Source: CBDHHC01 sp050633205 (GTDB lineage Bacteria > Pseudomonadota > Alphaproteobacteria > Rhizobiales > CBDHHC01). Taken from it: a DNA stretch of 55,662 nucleotides. Shown here piece after piece: positions 32,406 through 40,055 of the stretch. Under the pieces are notes generated by a model. It worked only from the letters and a program-made list of their open reading frames with translations. It did no database searches and was not told the origin of the DNA. Positions within the stretch are counted from its first letter, which is position 1. Each line of letters begins with the position of its first letter. Both the position numbers and the translations under genes were made by a program. The stretch is taken from NCBI GenBank assembly GCA_050633205.1, contig JBOEGA010000043.1, positions 1 to 55,662 of the forward strand, written 5' to 3'.

Positions 32406-33931
32406 TTGAGGAACAAATGAAAGAAGAAGAAGCTATTGGTGAGGTTACCAAAGCCTTTGGACGTGAAATTGGTGTTCCTAGTATTCAGCACGTGATCAAG
32501 ACCGCAGGTAATCGTTCTTTTCTAAAAATTCAAGTTGGTCGTGAATGCCCACTCTATACCTCCGCTTTATTTCAAATTCAAAAATCGTTGTCAGATGACA
32601 ATCCGTTCCGAGGTGCTTTGTCATTAGAAGCAATAAAATCAGAAGAATCATTTCCAAATACTTTAGAAGCTAAAGCTCTATTAACATTGCTGGCCAAGTC
32701 AACTCGTGAAGTGTCTGAGGGACAGGAGAGTGGTGGATTTAAAGTTCCATATATTCCCTTTCCGAATGCCGAAGACCATCAATTGGCAACACCCGCTACT
32801 CATGTTATTCAAGGACGAAGGGGGGTGGGAAAGTCTACACTGATAAGAAGGGCTGCAGAAATTTTACGGGATGCATCAAATTTTGTAGTAATAATCGACA
32901 TGCAGTCTTATAGCACCTTAATTGCAGAAGAATTAATTACAGAAGTTTTATATGATATATGTCGCGAACTACATATTTTAAGTAAATCTGACACTGATAT
33001 AGGTCCAAAGTTTCAAGAAATTAGCTCGGATATATTAAAAGATGATATTAGCCTCTCTAAAGTTCCTGTTGCGATAAAAAGGGCTTTAGCAGAACTAACT
33101 AAAAAACATAGCAATCAGGTATACATTTTTCTGGATGATTTTCATTTGATTACAAGGGAAACGCAACCCAGACTATTACACTACATCCATAATTCATTGA
33201 AGGGTGCGGGAGGTTGGCTAAAAGTTGCTGGTCTGAATTCTTTGTTAGATGTTTACTCTCCTCAAGACAGAGAAGGTCTGCAAATTCCAGGTGATGCACA
33301 AACTATTTCTCTAGACTTAACATTGGAAAATCCAGAAGCTGCTGAAAAACACTTGAAAACAATATTAGAGAATTTCTTAAAGGCTATTGGCTATTCTGTT
33401 ACTCAAACAGTTATGCCAGCTAAGGCATTTAAACGTTTAGCTTGGGCGGCGGCTGGTGTGCCACGAGATTTTTTACAAATGTTTGCTCGCGCATTAGAGC
33501 ATGCTCAAAGAAATAGACATTCGTCTGTAACAATATCTGATGTTAATATTGTTATTGGAGAGTTTGGACAACAAAAAATAGATGATTTATCCCGCGACGC
33601 TAGGAATGAAGCTGATCGTTTAAAGAGCTTTCTCACAAAGCTAGAAGAAGTTTGCTTAATAGAGAAAAAAGTAAATGCTTTTCTTGTTCGCCATGATGAC
33701 ACAGAAGCAAAAGAAAAAGTTCACGCCTTGAGCGATCTTAGGATGATACACCTAATTCACAGATCTATCACTCCTGATCGTGCAGGAGAAAGATATGAAG
33801 CTTATATAATTGACTATTCAATGTTTACAGGCTTTAGAAGGAGAAGTGGTATTCACGAGATGATTCCAGAAGAAGGGCAATTTCGTGTGAATGAGCTAAG
33901 AAAATTGCCCAAAATATCTGTGCAAAGGTAA
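32402..33931 (+). CDS. ORC/Cdc6-like P-loop ATPase coupled to a HEPN protein
   Basis: 509 aa. Walker A is GRRGVGKST (138-146), Walker B is YIFLDD (241-246) followed by FHLI, and a sensor-like strand LKVAGLNS comes at 273-280. This is the layout of ORC/Cdc6-like and STAND-like AAA ATPases. Residues 1-120 form a distinct N-terminal region (HVIKTAGNRSFLKIQVGREC). The C-terminal third (AWAAAGVPRDFLQMFARALE, KVHALSDLRMIHLIHRSITP) looks like a lid plus winged-helix domain, ending in an RRR-containing segment. No membrane segments. Its start overlaps the HEPN stop. AT-rich composition like its partner. Probably an energy-using sensor or switch for the HEPN protein; no known system is matched with certainty. 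Confidence 0.78.
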   Translation: MIEEQMKEEEAIGEVTKAFGREIGVPSIQHVIKTAGNRSFLKIQVGRECPLYTSALFQIQKSLSDDNPFRGALSLEAIKSEESFPNTLEAKALLTLLAKSTREVSEGQESGGFKVPYIPFPNAEDHQLATPATHVIQGRRGVGKSTLIRRAAEILRDASNFVVIIDMQSYSTLIAEELITEVLYDICRELHILSKSDTDIGPKFQEISSDILKDDISLSKVPVAIKRALAELTKKHSNQVYIFLDDFHLITRETQPRLLHYIHNSLKGAGGWLKVAGLNSLLDVYSPQDREGLQIPGDAQTISLDLTLENPEAAEKHLKTILENFLKAIGYSVTQTVMPAKAFKRLAWAAAGVPRDFLQMFARALEHAQRNRHSSVTISDVNIVIGEFGQQKIDDLSRDARNEADRLKSFLTKLEEVCLIEKKVNAFLVRHDDTEAKEKVHALSDLRMIHLIHRSITPDRAGERYEAYIIDYSMFTGFRRRSGIHEMIPEEGQFRVNELRKLPKISVQR

Positions 33932-33978
33932 AACAGATATTTGCAAGCACACGCAGATCCCACAGTGGATGTCCGCCG

Positions 33979-34025
33979 CCCCAAGGGGCACTACCTGCCG
34001 AGGGAGCTTGGATGCTCCCTTCGGC
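33979..34025. terminator. Two hairpins between the ATPase gene and ureC
   Basis: GCCCC-AA-GGGGC (33979-33990) and GCCGA-GGGAGC (33997-34007) pairing with GCTCCC-TTCGGC (34014-34025). No T-run on either side. They separate convergent genes and may stop transcription both ways. Confidence 0.5.
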
Positions 34026-34036
34026 TTCCTCCCACC

Positions 34037-35749
34037 TCAATACAAAAAATACCTCTGCGCCATAGGCAACACATCCGCCGGATCGCACGTCAGCAACTGC
34101 CCGTCCGCCCGAACCTCATAAGTCTCCGGATCAACCTCAACCTCAGGTGTCGCATCATTCAGCACCATCGACTTCTTGCCAATTCCACCACGGGTATTCT
34201 CAACGGCCAGCAATGGCTTCGATAACCCAAGCTTGCGCCCCACATCATTTTCCATCGCAGCTTTCGAAACAAACGTTGCCGAACTTTCCGTCAGCGACTT
34301 GCCAAACGAACCAAACATCGGACGGTAATGTACAGGCTGTGGTGTCGGGATCGACGCATTCGGATCACCCATAGGAGCCGTTGCAATCGTACCCATTTTG
34401 AGAACCATATCCGGCTTCACGCCAAAGAACATCGGAGACCACAACACAAGGTCCGCAAGCTTGCCAACCTCAACCGAACCCACATGATTGCTGATACCAT
34501 GCGCAATCGCAGGGTTGATCGTATATTTCGCAATATAACGCTTCACGCGGAAATTATCATTATCGCCAGTCTCTTCCGGCAGGGCACCGCGCTGACGTTT
34601 CATCTTGTCCGCCGTCTGCCATGTGCGGATCAGCACCTCACCAACACGCCCCATTGCCTGACTGTCAGACGCGATAATTGAAAACGCCCCCATATCATGC
34701 AGAATATCTTCAGCAGCAATCGTCTCTTTCCGAATGCGGCTCTCGGCAAACGCAATGTCCTCAGGAATTTTCGCATCAAGGTGGTGACACACCATAAGCA
34801 TATCCAGATGCTCATCAAGCGTATTCACCGTATAGGGCCGCGTCGGATTGGTTGAAGACGGAATAACATTCTCCGACCCGCAAACCTTGATAATATCAGG
34901 CGCATGACCACCCCCGGCGCCTTCCGTATGGAAAGCATGGATCGTCCGTCCCTTCATGGCAGCCATCGTATTCTCGACAAACCCGGACTCATTCAGTGTA
35001 TCCGTATGGATCATCACCTGAATATCCATCTGGTCCGCAACATCAAGACAGCAGTCAATCGCCGCAGGCGTCGTGCCCCAGTCCTCATGCAGCTTCATCG
35101 CACAGGCACCACCGGCAATCTGCTCAACCAAGCCTTCAGGCTTCGAAGCATTGCCCTTGCCAGCAAAAGCAAGGTTCATGGGAAACGCCTCAGCCGCCTG
35201 CAACATCCGCCCGATATGCCACGCGCCCGGCGTACAAGTCGTTGCATTCGTACCCGTCGCTGGCCCGGTGCCACCACCAAGCATGGTAGTAACGCCAGAT
35301 GTTAGCGCCTCTTCAATCTGCTGCGGACAGATAAAATGAATATGCGAGTCAAACCCGCCAGCCGTCAAAATCTTGCCTTCCCCGGCAATCGCTTCAGTAG
35401 AAGGCCCGACAATAATATTCACACCCGGCTGCGTATCTGGGTTCCCGGCCTTGCCAATAGCAGCAATCTTGCCGTCCTTAATACCAACATCAGCCTTCAC
35501 AATGCCCCATGTATCAATAATCAGTGCATTGGTAATCACAGTATCAACAGCACCATTGGCCCGCGTAACCTGAGACTGCCCCATGCCATCACGAATAACC
35601 TTGCCCCCGCCGAACTTGACCTCCTCACCATAAATAGTGTGGTCCTTCTCAACCTCGACAAACAACTCCGTATCCGCTAGCCGAACCTTGTCACCAACGG
35701 TAGGCCCGTACATTGAAGCATATGCTGAACGACTGATTTTTGCAGGCAT
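34037..35749 (-). CDS. ureC: Urease subunit alpha
   Basis: 570 aa, full length. Catalytic subunit that hydrolyses urea to ammonia and carbamate at a di-nickel centre. Nickel ligands are visible: HIHF (two His), the carbamylated Lys region AMKLHEDWG, MIHTDTLNESGF, HTEGAGGGHAPD and the Asp in IIASDSQAMGR; the catalytic His is in MVCHHLD. GGAGG lies 9 nt before the ATG. It is the last gene of the ure cluster in this window. Genes ureE, ureF and ureG, which often follow, are replaced by convergent AT-rich genes, so nickel insertion must depend on genes elsewhere. Confidence 0.98.
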   Translation of the reverse strand: MPAKISRSAYASMYGPTVGDKVRLADTELFVEVEKDHTIYGEEVKFGGGKVIRDGMGQSQVTRANGAVDTVITNALIIDTWGIVKADVGIKDGKIAAIGKAGNPDTQPGVNIIVGPSTEAIAGEGKILTAGGFDSHIHFICPQQIEEALTSGVTTMLGGGTGPATGTNATTCTPGAWHIGRMLQAAEAFPMNLAFAGKGNASKPEGLVEQIAGGACAMKLHEDWGTTPAAIDCCLDVADQMDIQVMIHTDTLNESGFVENTMAAMKGRTIHAFHTEGAGGGHAPDIIKVCGSENVIPSSTNPTRPYTVNTLDEHLDMLMVCHHLDAKIPEDIAFAESRIRKETIAAEDILHDMGAFSIIASDSQAMGRVGEVLIRTWQTADKMKRQRGALPEETGDNDNFRVKRYIAKYTINPAIAHGISNHVGSVEVGKLADLVLWSPMFFGVKPDMVLKMGTIATAPMGDPNASIPTPQPVHYRPMFGSFGKSLTESSATFVSKAAMENDVGRKLGLSKPLLAVENTRGGIGKKSMVLNDATPEVEVDPETYEVRADGQLLTCDPADVLPMAQRYFLY

Positions 35750-35847
35750 TGTACAAGCCCTCCTTAGTGAATGTGTATTGCGATAGACTTATCCCCTACA
35801 AGGGAAAGCGAGTTATTATTATATACAGAAGGTACCACGCGGATCAT

Positions 35848-35976
35848 CCTTCCCCCTTGACGGGGGAAGTACCCTCCGAAGGAGGGGGATGGGGGTGGAG
35901 CAGCGAGTTCGGTGTTTGTGGCTTTCCCCCCATCCCCCTCGCAATGCTCGGGTACTTCCCCCGCAAGGGGGGAAGG
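35848..35976. repeat. 129-bp nested inverted repeat, copy 1
   Basis: The left arm CCTTCCCCCTTGACGGGGGA... GGAGGGGGATGGGGG is mirrored by the right arm CCCCCATCCCCCTCGC... CCGCAAGGGGGGAAGG, so the whole element can fold into one long hairpin with smaller hairpins in each arm. It sits between ureB and ureC. A second copy of the same length lies at 38197. Confidence 0.85.
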
Positions 35977-36014
35977 AGAAGAGAAGGCTGCTACTTTGTT
36001 CACACCAAAAAACA

Positions 36015-36320
36015 TCACAAAGTCCCCATAACCTTCTGATTAAATCCGTAAACCTCTTTACCACCAAGTAATGGCACCAGATGAATAACCCGCGACTGCC
36101 CCGGCTCAAACCGAACAGCAGTACCAGCTGCAATATCCAGCCTCATACCCTTAGACTTCTCCCGGTCAAACGAAAGAGCCTCATTGGTCTCATAAAAATG
36201 ATAATGGCTCCCAACCTGCACCGGACGGTCTCCAGTATTAGCAACAGTAACCATCACAATAGGCTGCCCCGCATTCAACTCAATCTCGCCGTCCGGGGTA
36301 ATTATTTCACCTGGTTTCAT
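36015..36320 (-). CDS. ureB: Urease subunit beta
   Basis: 101 aa, standard UreB length. Starts MKPGEIITPDGEIELNAGQP, with the conserved VANTGDRPVQVGSHYHFYET and AAGTAVRFEPGQSRVIHLVP. Structural subunit that packs against UreC in the (UreABC)3 core. GGAG precedes the ATG. Separated from ureC by a 129-bp inverted repeat and from ureA by an extra gene and REP-like repeats. Confidence 0.98.
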   Translation of the reverse strand: MKPGEIITPDGEIELNAGQPIVMVTVANTGDRPVQVGSHYHFYETNEALSFDREKSKGMRLDIAAGTAVRFEPGQSRVIHLVPLLGGKEVYGFNQKVMGTL

Positions 36321-36348
36321 TTTCGTATCTCCTAATCGGCACCATCTC

Positions 36349-36448
36349 GTAGGGCGCCGTAAGCGTAGCGCACCGCGCCGTTTTGACGCCCCACAAGTAT
36401 AGATGTAATTTGATAGATCTTTGGCGCGCTTCGCTTAGGGCGCCCTAC
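36349..36448. repeat. Inverted pair of REP-like repeats (R3, R4)
   Basis: GTAGGGCGCCGTAAGCGTAG... ACCGCGCCG (36349-36380) faces its inverted relative, which reads GTAGGGCGCCCTAAGCGAAG on the minus strand (36448-36423), 42 nt apart. The head-to-head pair resembles a BIME-type mosaic element between ureB and the preceding gene, and could fold in the transcript. Confidence 0.7.
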
Positions 36449-36452
36449 AATA

Positions 36453-36881
36453 TTATACATATAACTCATTCACACCATTTTCAGCTTTCATCGCACTATT
36501 AGAGAACCCGGCATAAAAGAATGGAATATTATCAGCAGGATCTCCTTTTAATCTTCCCGCTACCTTATCGAAGGGGGCTATAGCAATACTGCAATTGGGT
36601 TCACCTGCTACAAAAACAGGTGAACCTATTTCTTCTGACCATAAGAAACGTCCATCAACCTGCTTGTCTGCAACTGCTAAAACGTAAGAGCCAATAAGCT
36701 GCACAATTGACTGAAAATTCTCTTCAGGCATTTCATCAACAAAACCAGACGCTTCATTAAGAATATCTTCAATAGCAGTTAAACTCTCTTTAGAATAATC
36801 AAGCTCAGCATCTACACTTGATTGATACACTTCCACGGCAGACGAAGCTGCGCCCAGAATGGCTTTTTTTAGATCATCCAT
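36453..36881 (-). CDS. Hypothetical protein inside the urease cluster (DUF3806-like, weak)
   Basis: 142 aa, soluble. Contains IVQLIGSYVLAVADKQVDGR, FLWSEEIGSPVFVAGEP, APFDKVAGRLKGDPADNIPF and FYAGF, which loosely follows DUF3806 (SYxGE, GxxW, PFxKVxxRL, DxIxxFY). It lies between ureA and ureB on the same strand, where rhizobial urease clusters also carry an extra reading frame. A urease-specific role is not established. Confidence 0.65.
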   Translation of the reverse strand: MDDLKKAILGAASSAVEVYQSSVDAELDYSKESLTAIEDILNEASGFVDEMPEENFQSIVQLIGSYVLAVADKQVDGRFLWSEEIGSPVFVAGEPNCSIAIAPFDKVAGRLKGDPADNIPFFYAGFSNSAMKAENGVNELYV

Positions 36882-36933
36882 GGTATTTCCCTTTTTCTTA
36901 TTATTAGGCGAAGCACATCCCCCTCAAACTCAC

Positions 36934-37236
36934 CTACCTGATCGGCTCATGCACAGTAACCAGCTTCGTCCCGTCCGGGAACGTCGCCTCAACCTGCACA
37001 TCGTGAATCATCTCGGCAATGCCATCCATAACCTGATCACGCCGTAACACAGTCGCGCCTTCAGACATCAGCGTCGCAACCGACTTGCCGTCCCGCGCGC
37101 CTTCAACCACAAAATCCGTAATCAGTGCAATCGACTCAGGGTAATTGAGCTTGACACCACGTTCCAGCCTGTTCCGCGCAACCATCGCGGCAACAGATAT
37201 CATCAGCTTGTCTTTTTCTCTCGGACTGAGTTGCAT
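36934..37236 (-). CDS. ureA: Urease subunit gamma
   Basis: 100 aa, standard length. Starts MQLSPREKDKLMISVAAMVA with the conserved RGVKLNYPESIALITDFVVE and GARDGKSVATLM, and ends VQVEATFPDGTKLVTVHEPI. Structural subunit of urease. GGGAGG 7 nt before the ATG; 12 nt after the ureD stop. Confidence 0.98.
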   Translation of the reverse strand: MQLSPREKDKLMISVAAMVARNRLERGVKLNYPESIALITDFVVEGARDGKSVATLMSEGATVLRRDQVMDGIAEMIHDVQVEATFPDGTKLVTVHEPIR

Positions 37237-37248
37237 ATAAGTCCTCCC

Positions 37249-38160
37249 TCAACAATACCAGACACGCGGCAGGATCTGATCCTGCCCGTGAGTAACAGTT
37301 TGCGATTTGCTTTTATTCATCAGAGATGAATAAAGCGTCTCCAGAACGTCTGTCAGCATGGCGCGCATTTCTGCGCCGCTCTTGCCCAGAATTCGAATAA
37401 CCAGAACCGGCCCACGAACCGAGCAGGCCATCAACACATTCTCATGTTGGCCGATTTTCCGAACTGTTTCAACAAATTCTTCTGCATTCTCAGCAACATA
37501 AAGCACCGTCCCCCACGCTTGCATACCATTTGCAACCGAAGGCTCTTTTAATGTCTCCAGAATATCGCCTTCCAGCCTGGAATTATCAGCAAAAACCAGT
37601 CTGCCATCATAACGAACAGCCCAGTTCTCCGCCAGAAATCCCGTATGAACCTGTTCCCCCATGGCAGCCCGCCCGAAGACCATACTCTCACAGGCAAGTA
37701 ACTTTGATCCTTTGGCCATAGTCACATTGCACTGACGCTTAAATCGTCCGCGATCAAACAATATGGTTTCCTGTGGCAACCAGAAACCAAGCGCATTGTC
37801 CTGCAATGTAAGAGAAGTATCAATATACGCCGCATGATGCCGCGACTTGTAAATCCGTTCCGCAGCCTGCGTCGTCACAACAGCAGTCGTATCCGCATCC
37901 CAGTGAGCATCAACCGCAAACCTGTCATGATCCGTCAGCCCGCCAGAGGTATTAATCAGAACAGCCTCACAAACCTCACTCTCCTGAAGCTGAGGCAACC
38001 GAACCTTGCCCGATCCTTGCTGAAACAGGTCCTTCAAAACAGTCAACTCACCCCGGCGCTTAAACCCGACCCGAACCTGACCAACAGCCCGTTGGAGTAG
38101 GGGCTCTGCATATGAAGTCGCAATACTGTCAGGTTTCAGGTTGATATCAGGCCGGTTCAA
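37249..38160 (-). CDS. ureD: Urease accessory protein UreD
   Basis: 303 aa. Scaffold that binds apo-urease and, with UreF and UreG, delivers nickel. Family signatures: VLINTSGGLTDHDRFAVDAH, AAERIYKSRHHAAYIDTSLT, WLPQETILFDRGRFKRQCNV, YDGRLVFADNSRLEGDI. The start is a TTG at 38160 with GGAG about 6 nt upstream; no better ATG exists near the family N-terminus (VGFKRRGELTVLKDLFQQGS). Immediately upstream of ureA. Confidence 0.96.
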   Translation of the reverse strand: MNRPDINLKPDSIATSYAEPLLQRAVGQVRVGFKRRGELTVLKDLFQQGSGKVRLPQLQESEVCEAVLINTSGGLTDHDRFAVDAHWDADTTAVVTTQAAERIYKSRHHAAYIDTSLTLQDNALGFWLPQETILFDRGRFKRQCNVTMAKGSKLLACESMVFGRAAMGEQVHTGFLAENWAVRYDGRLVFADNSRLEGDILETLKEPSVANGMQAWGTVLYVAENAEEFVETVRKIGQHENVLMACSVRGPVLVIRILGKSGAEMRAMLTDVLETLYSSLMNKSKSQTVTHGQDQILPRVWYC

Positions 38161-38196
38161 ACTTATCTCCGTAAAAGGTAATGTGGTACACTCTTC

Positions 38197-38325
38197 TTCT
38201 TCCCCCTTGACGGGGGAAGTACCCTCCGAAGGAGGGGGATGGGGGGGAGCAACATACTCTGTGCCTGTTGCTCACCCCCATTCCCTGCGCTACGCTTCGG
38301 GACTTCCCCCGTCAAGGGGGAAGAA
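38197..38325. repeat. 129-bp nested inverted repeat, copy 2
   Basis: Same element as at 35848: left arm TTCTTCCCCCTTGACGGGGG... GGAGGGGGATGGGGG, right arm CACCCCCATTCCCTGCGC... CCGTCAAGGGGGAAGAA. It lies between the small His protein gene and ureD. Arms match the first copy closely; the loops differ, so selection or copying acts on the stem. Confidence 0.85.
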
Positions 38326-38339
38326 AGTAGTGCCAAAAG

Positions 38340-38537
38340 TTAACCTCTTATTTTGAGTGCAAAATATCCGACAACAAACCCAACTCCAACAACACCAGCC
38401 AGAAACAGCAAGTGCATCGGATCACTAATCACATGCCAGATACTCGGAGAAATCATATGATCAATATGCCCCGGATGAGCAAACGCACTGCTCATAAATG
38501 CCAATATCCCCAAAACAAATGCAATTGAAAATCTCAT
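38340..38537 (-). CDS. Small membrane protein with AHPGH motif (HupE/UreJ-like short form)
   Basis: 65 aa. Signal or first helix MRFSIAFVLGILAFMSSAFA, then HPGHIDHMISPSIWHVISDP and a second helix (LLFLAGVVGVGFVVGYFALK). The AHPGH start after the signal and following His residues recall HupE/UreJ nickel-permease-like proteins, but only two helices remain. Its position between the urea transporter and ureD fits a metal-related role, which is an inference. Confidence 0.65.
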   Translation of the reverse strand: MRFSIAFVLGILAFMSSAFAHPGHIDHMISPSIWHVISDPMHLLFLAGVVGVGFVVGYFALKIRG

Positions 38538-38554
38538 AATTCCCTCCAGAGTTT

Positions 38555-40051
38555 TTATACAGTCAGATGCTTTTTTATATCTTCTTCGGAATGGTCACTG
38601 ATATGTCCGGAAAGTACAATCTCTCCACGGTCCATAACAGCAAAATCATCGGCCAGTGCCTGCGCAAAGTAAAAGTCCTGCTCAACCAGAACAATAGCCA
38701 TCTCGCCACGGTCACGTAATAGTCCAATAACCCTTTCAATATCCTGAATAATATTCGGTTGAATCCCCTCCGTCGGTTCATCAAGCAAAAGCAGTTTTGG
38801 CTTGGTAATCAGCGCCCGTGCAATAGAAAGCTGCTGCTGCTGACCACCGGATAAATCACCACCACGACGCCCGAGCATATCTTTCAGAACAGGAAACAGG
38901 TCATAAATTTCTTCAGGAACAAAGCGCTCACTTGCAGGCAAAGTTCCAAAGCCGGAATGCAGATTTTCCTTCACAGTCAGCAAAGGAAAAATCTCACGTC
39001 CCTGCGGAACATAGGCAATGCCGTCTTTCGCCCGAAGCGAAATCCGCTGCGAACTGATATCCTTGCCTTCAAGTTTAATACTGCCACTTTCAATCGGAAG
39101 CTGTCCGGCAATGGCCTTCAGCAATGTCGTCTTGCCAACACCATTACGTCCAAGCAGACATGTTACCTTGCCAATTTCGGCTTTAAGAGACACATCCTTC
39201 AGAGCCTGTGCAGCACCATAATACTGGTTCACATTCTCAACAGACAGAATTTCCTTATGCTCTTTTTCACTCTTCTTTCTGAGTTCAAGGTCTTCATTCA
39301 CGCTGCCCAGATAAACATCAATAACCTTCTGGTCAGCACTCACCTGATCAATCGACCCTTCAGCCAGAACAGTTCCTTCCGCAAGCACTGTCACCCGAAC
39401 CCCAAGCTTGCGAACAAACGCCATATCATGCTCGATCACAATCACAGAATGCGTCTTGGCAATGCGCTTTAAAAGCTCGGCTGTCTCATCCGTCTCCGCA
39501 TCAGTCATACCCGCAACAGGTTCATCTACCAGAAGAACCTTCGGGTCCTGCGCCAGTAACATACCAATTTCAAGCCATTGCTTTTGACCATGCGAAAGGT
39601 TTTCTGCCATCTCGTCCCGCAGATGCTCAAGACGGATTGTCTTCAGAACCTGGGTAATCTTCTCTTTTTCATCATCGCTGGTATGCCAGAATAACGTCGC
39701 AAATGCCTTGCGGTTATTAGCCAGCGCCAGCTCAATATTATCCTCAACCGTATGGCTTTCAAAAACTGTTGGCTTCTGGAATTTACGGCCAATACCAAGC
39801 GAGGCAATATCAGCTTCATCAAGCTTGGTCAGATCAACATCGCTGTTAAAGAATATCTCACCTTCGTCAGGTCGTGTCTTTCCGGTAATTACGTCCATCA
39901 TGGTCGTTTTACCGGCACCATTCGGACCAATAATCGCCCGCATTTCACCCGGCTCAATAAACAGTGCCAGATTGTTCAGCGCCTTAAAACCATCAAAGCT
40001 GACAGAGACGCCATCAAGATAAAGAATGGAACTTGCTTTTTTAGGACTCAT
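38555..40051 (-). CDS. urtDE: Urea ABC transporter, fused UrtD-UrtE ATP-binding protein
   Basis: 498 aa containing two complete ABC ATPases in one chain. UrtD half: Walker A GPNGAGKT (42-49), signature LSHGQ (152-156), Walker B VLLVDEPVAGM, ending DQKVIDVYLGS at 250. Linker of about 17 charged residues (251-267). UrtE half: starts ILSVENVNQYYGAAQAL where separate UrtE proteins begin, Walker A GRNGVGKT (301-308), signature LSGGQ, Walker B LLLLDEPTEGIQ. In most bacteria these are two genes. The frame is open throughout the join, so a fusion is more likely than an error. Starts 4 nt after the urtC stop. Confidence 0.94.
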   Translation of the reverse strand: MSPKKASSILYLDGVSVSFDGFKALNNLALFIEPGEMRAIIGPNGAGKTTMMDVITGKTRPDEGEIFFNSDVDLTKLDEADIASLGIGRKFQKPTVFESHTVEDNIELALANNRKAFATLFWHTSDDEKEKITQVLKTIRLEHLRDEMAENLSHGQKQWLEIGMLLAQDPKVLLVDEPVAGMTDAETDETAELLKRIAKTHSVIVIEHDMAFVRKLGVRVTVLAEGTVLAEGSIDQVSADQKVIDVYLGSVNEDLELRKKSEKEHKEILSVENVNQYYGAAQALKDVSLKAEIGKVTCLLGRNGVGKTTLLKAIAGQLPIESGSIKLEGKDISSQRISLRAKDGIAYVPQGREIFPLLTVKENLHSGFGTLPASERFVPEEIYDLFPVLKDMLGRRGGDLSGGQQQQLSIARALITKPKLLLLDEPTEGIQPNIIQDIERVIGLLRDRGEMAIVLVEQDFYFAQALADDFAVMDRGEIVLSGHISDHSEEDIKKHLTV

Positions 40052-40055
40052 GGTT

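Noticed and set aside
35848..35976. 129-bp repeat as an insertion sequence or CRISPR unit
   Set aside because: No transposase, no spacer-repeat periodicity; it is a single nested palindrome per site.
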